NCBI GenBank assembly: GCA_002730795.1
Contig: PCAX01000053.1
Span: 1 to 7,567 of the forward strand
Origin: Chloroflexota bacterium
Lineage (GTDB): Bacteria > Chloroflexota > Dehalococcoidia > Lucifugimonadales > Lucifugimonadaceae
Direction: 5' to 3'
Length of the DNA stretch: 7,567 nucleotides
Positions 5,220-7,567 of the stretch are shown piece after piece; position 1 is the first letter of the stretch, and every line of letters begins with the position of its first letter. The notes beneath the pieces were generated by a model. The model had not been told where the DNA came from and did not search any database. It saw only the letters and a list, made by a program, of their open reading frames with translations. The translations under genes and the position numbers were made by a program.

Positions 5220-6256
5220 GCCTTCTCGTTTGTAGTTTCCGCATAAGAAAACGTGGACGTTAAATCATCGTCAGACAGTTTTCCTGCATCTTTATGTAGA
5301 AAACAAGTTGCCATTTGATTTTTGCCGATCTTAAATTGATCGGGTCTGATCGATTTACATTCATCCATTACTTTGGAGCAACGATCGGCAAACTTACAGC
5401 CAACTAGAACATCATCGGTAAGTTCCCAATCTGACTGAGGGGGTTCTTCTCCCCATCGCTTTTTAGGATCAGGTTGAGGTATAGATTCAATAAGAAGTTG
5501 AGTATATGGGTGGGAAGGGTTGGATATAATTGCATCCACCGTCCCAGCTTCTACTACTGTTCCGCGATACATCACCATAATGTTATCGCTGATTTGGTAT
5601 GCCGTAGTAAGGTCGTGGGTTATATATATAACAGATATCCCCAGATCTCTGTTTAGCTTTCTTATTGATTGTAATATCGTCGCTCTTAGTGACGCGTCAA
5701 CCATTGATACAGGCTCATCTGCCAATATTACCCGAGGCTTTAGTAGTAGGGCTCTCGCAACCATTATCCGTTGCCTTTGACCACCAGATAGTTGGTGAGG
5801 AAACCTGCCTAATGTTTCCTCAGGAACCAAACCAACCATCTCTAGAGATTCTTCAATTAGTTTTTTTGAGGCAGACTTTGAGGAAGCGAGTTTGAAATTG
5901 TTTATTGGTGCTTCCAATACATGATCTACTTTGTAAAATGGGTTGTAAGATTCGAAAGGATCTTGAAAAATAGGTTGTACTTCTCTCCTAAAACGCAAAC
6001 GTTCCTTACTTGTAAGTTTTGTGAAATCTTTGCCACGATAAAGCATTTTGCCTTCAGTCGGATCATGGCTTCCTAATAACAATCTTGCTAAAGTTGTTTT
6101 TCCACTGCCACTTTCTCCTGCTACAGTTGTGATAGAGGGTTGATCTTCATGAATCGAGAGAGAAACGTTATCTACCGCTACCACCATACTGGAACGGTTA
6201 AATACTCCACCACCAAACGTTTTTGATACATTATCTAATTCTATAAAAGCAGACAT
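5216..6256 (-). CDS. Opp/Dpp-type ABC importer ATP-binding protein, DppF/OppF-like
   Basis: A 346-residue ABC ATPase, the second nucleotide-binding subunit of an importer for peptides or oligosaccharides, on the cytoplasmic face of the membrane. Walker A is GESGSGKTT (47-55), the Q-loop Gln is 98 in FQDP, the signature is LSGGQRQR (156-163), Walker B is VILADEP with Asp180 and Glu181, the D-loop is SMVDASL and the switch His is 214. The C-terminal oligopeptide-type extension carries four cysteines (287, 293, 300, 318) spaced Cx5Cx6Cx17C; in DppD/OppD relatives this arrangement binds a [4Fe-4S] cluster. All catalytic residues are present. Its ATG overlaps the TAA of the preceding ATPase by one base (TAATG), with GAGG seven bases before it, so translation is probably coupled. 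The SMVD D-loop occurs often in Thermotogae and archaeal Opp-like systems, some of which carry oligosaccharides, so the substrate is open. Confidence 0.93.
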   Translation of the reverse strand: MSAFIELDNVSKTFGGGVFNRSSMVVAVDNVSLSIHEDQPSITTVAGESGSGKTTLARLLLGSHDPTEGKMLYRGKDFTKLTSKERLRFRREVQPIFQDPFESYNPFYKVDHVLEAPINNFKLASSKSASKKLIEESLEMVGLVPEETLGRFPHQLSGGQRQRIMVARALLLKPRVILADEPVSMVDASLRATILQSIRKLNRDLGISVIYITHDLTTAYQISDNIMVMYRGTVVEAGTVDAIISNPSHPYTQLLIESIPQPDPKKRWGEEPPQSDWELTDDVLVGCKFADRCSKVMDECKSIRPDQFKIGKNQMATCFLHKDAGKLSDDDLTSTFSYAETTNEKA

Positions 6257-7287
6257 TATTTAGCCTCATTTTCGAAAAGATGGCACGCCACACGGCGTCT
6301 GTCTCCGAGATTCAGTGCCTCCGGTATTTCCTTTGGGCATCTTTCAAATCTTGAGGGACACCTTTCTTCAAAAGCACACCCACTTGGTAAGTTAATTAGC
6401 TGAGGAGGCAAACCAGGTATACCAACAAAATCTTTTTTTTCGTCTAGGGAGGGTAAGCTGTCAATAAGTAAACGAGTATAGGGATGCTTCGGATTACTGA
6501 AGACCGAATCAACCGGCCCTACTTCCACTAAACGCCCTGCATACATTACACCAATTGTATCCGCAAACTGAGCAACCAATCCCATGTCGTGACCAACTAA
6601 AAGTATGGTTGCATCTAATCCTTCCTGTAAACGCCCTAACGTCTGCATAATCTGCCGTTGAACGACAACATCCAAAGCTGATGTTGGTTCATCAGCAATA
6701 ATCATAGACGGTTTTAATGAAATACCGATTGCCATCGCAACTCTTTGCTTCATCCCTCCGGACAGTTCATGAGGGAAAAGCCTTGCTACGTTGGGTCGTA
6801 ACCCTACATTGTTCAAAAGTTCTAGTATTTTTTTCGTCATATCATCTTTTGAAAGGCTTTCTTTAGGGCCTAAATGGTCGATAATACCATCGGAAATTTG
6901 ATCTTCTACCCGCATCACAGGGTTCAAAGAGTTCATGGCCCCTTGGGGTACTAACGCCATCTCGGACAACCTAGTTAATCGCATTTCCTCGTCACTGATA
7001 TCAGTTAGGTCCTTATCCTTCAATGTAACAGTCCCTCCAGCGATGTATCCGGGAGGACGTATCAATCTCATCAACCCCATCGCCAGAGTGCTTTTTCCAG
7101 ATCCTGATTCTCCAACTAAGGCAAATCTTTCACCCTGTTTCAAAGTGAGATTTACACCATCAACTGCTTTAACTGTTCCTCTCGGAGTCCCGTAATAAAC
7201 CTTAAAATCCTCTAGTATTAGAGCATCTTTATCGCTTATTGAAGCTCCTTTCCTATACGTTCTTATGGCAGCGTCAGGTGTTGTCAT
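6256..7287 (-). CDS. Opp/Dpp-type ABC importer ATP-binding protein, DppD/OppD-like
   Basis: A 343-residue ABC ATPase that should pair with the DppF-like subunit to drive import. After an N-terminal extension of about 20 residues it has Walker A GESGSGKST (59-67), the Q-loop Gln 115 in VPQGAMNSLNP (a DppD/OppD hallmark), signature LSGGMKQR (175-182), Walker B IIADEP with Asp199 and Glu200, the D-loop SALD, and His233. The C-terminal extension has cysteines 304, 310, 317 and 335. Their Cx5Cx6Cx17C spacing is identical to that of the partner subunit. The extension also includes the family's PGLPPQLINLPSGCAF segment. Translation starts at ATG 7287-7285. An AAGGA Shine-Dalgarno lies seven bases before it, inside the end of the permease gene, whose TGA overlaps the start by four bases (ATGA). 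Length and motifs are normal; no lesion is visible. Confidence 0.95.
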   Translation of the reverse strand: MTTPDAAIRTYRKGASISDKDALILEDFKVYYGTPRGTVKAVDGVNLTLKQGERFALVGESGSGKSTLAMGLMRLIRPPGYIAGGTVTLKDKDLTDISDEEMRLTRLSEMALVPQGAMNSLNPVMRVEDQISDGIIDHLGPKESLSKDDMTKKILELLNNVGLRPNVARLFPHELSGGMKQRVAMAIGISLKPSMIIADEPTSALDVVVQRQIMQTLGRLQEGLDATILLVGHDMGLVAQFADTIGVMYAGRLVEVGPVDSVFSNPKHPYTRLLIDSLPSLDEKKDFVGIPGLPPQLINLPSGCAFEERCPSRFERCPKEIPEALNLGDRRRVACHLFENEAK

Positions 7288-7567
7288 ACCCTTTTCCTTA
7301 GCCTAGGATTAGACCATTCGTCTAACCCAGCTGAAATCATGAATAACCCCATAAAAACCATAATAATCGTTATCAACGGAGGTAACCACCACCACCACAT
7401 ACCTAGAACAATTGACGAAAATTGGATGTTCCAGTAAATGGTCATGCCTAGAGTTGGATCACTCAATTTACCTAGCCCGATTGCCTCGAGGCCAATTGAA
7501 GCTAAAATGGCACCTGCAACGGAGGCAACAAACTGGGCTGTTATATACGGAATAAGATTTGGAACCA
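7284..7567 (-). CDS. ABC importer permease, DppC/OppC-like (C-terminal part only)
   Basis: The right edge of the window cuts this gene. The frame is open from 7565 down to the TGA at 7286-7284, giving 93 C-terminal residues. They begin VPNLIPYI, which matches the segment just after the EAA loop of binding-protein-dependent permeases (the P-N-L-x-P-Y-I part). Two membrane helices follow: one through ITAQFVASVAGAILASIGL, the other starting at WWWWLPP and running through ITIIMVFMGLFMISAGL. Between them is GLG..SDPTLGMTIYW, the usual family spacing. The protein ends GLDEWSNPRLRKRV, matching the DppC-type tail with its D/N-P-R-L-R. It forms half of the membrane channel and is the first visible gene of the transporter operon. 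The ATG at 7466 is internal. The other permease and the binding protein, if present, would lie beyond the edge. Confidence 0.9.
   Translation of the reverse strand, partial: VPNLIPYITAQFVASVAGAILASIGLEAIGLGKLSDPTLGMTIYWNIQFSSIVLGMWWWWLPPLITIIMVFMGLFMISAGLDEWSNPRLRKRV

Noticed and set aside
1..7567. CRISPR array, toxin-antitoxin or known defence island
   Set aside because: No regularly spaced repeats, no Cas, restriction or toxin-like products are visible on either strand.

Overview
The window looks like a chromosomal segment of a free-living, probably marine, uncultivated bacterium of moderately low GC (about 40% by eye). SAR202-type Chloroflexota is my best guess. The guess rests on the mix of a CRTAC1-type propeller protein, a secreted di-heme oxidoreductase, an aldo/keto reductase remnant, and an Opp-like ABC transporter whose permease has a run of four tryptophans. 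No marker gene fixes the taxonomy, and Planctomycetota or other marine lineages remain possible.

Left part (1-1441): the 3' end of an unrecognised gene (1-222) is followed by about 1.2 kb with no intact protein gene. It holds a 24-base alternating purine/pyrimidine tract, a 103-bp element bounded by a perfect 12-bp inverted repeat, and a tRNA-Val(UAC) on the minus strand with an encoded CCA. It also holds minus-strand coding remnants. The clear one is an N-terminal scrap of an aldo/keto reductase (1135-1317) with an internal stop codon. Less certain are a frameshifted, possibly flavodoxin-like remnant (587-773) and a 32-residue hydrophobic ORF (794-892). The stretch reads like a gene-decay zone around a tRNA.

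Middle part (1442-5160): a two-gene plus-strand operon behind a good sigma-70-like promoter (1332-1359). The first gene is a lipoprotein di-heme c-type oxidoreductase of the DHOR/DUF1111 family, a relative of MauG and CcpA. The second, 14 bp downstream, is an exported protein with seven calcium-binding FG-GAP/VCBS-type repeats and a C-terminal ASPIC/UnbV domain (CRTAC1 family). Both products should sit outside the cytoplasmic membrane. This pair is the most interesting part of the window: the di-heme enzyme could act on, or be scaffolded by, the propeller protein.

Right part (5161-7567): a stem-loop between the convergent operons probably ends transcription from both sides. Then, on the minus strand, come the last three visible genes of an Opp/Dpp-like ABC importer operon in the order permease (DppC-like, partial), DppD-like ATPase, DppF-like ATPase. 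They overlap by 4 bp and 1 bp, so translation is probably coupled. The other permease and the binding protein are not visible; if present they probably lie beyond the right edge.
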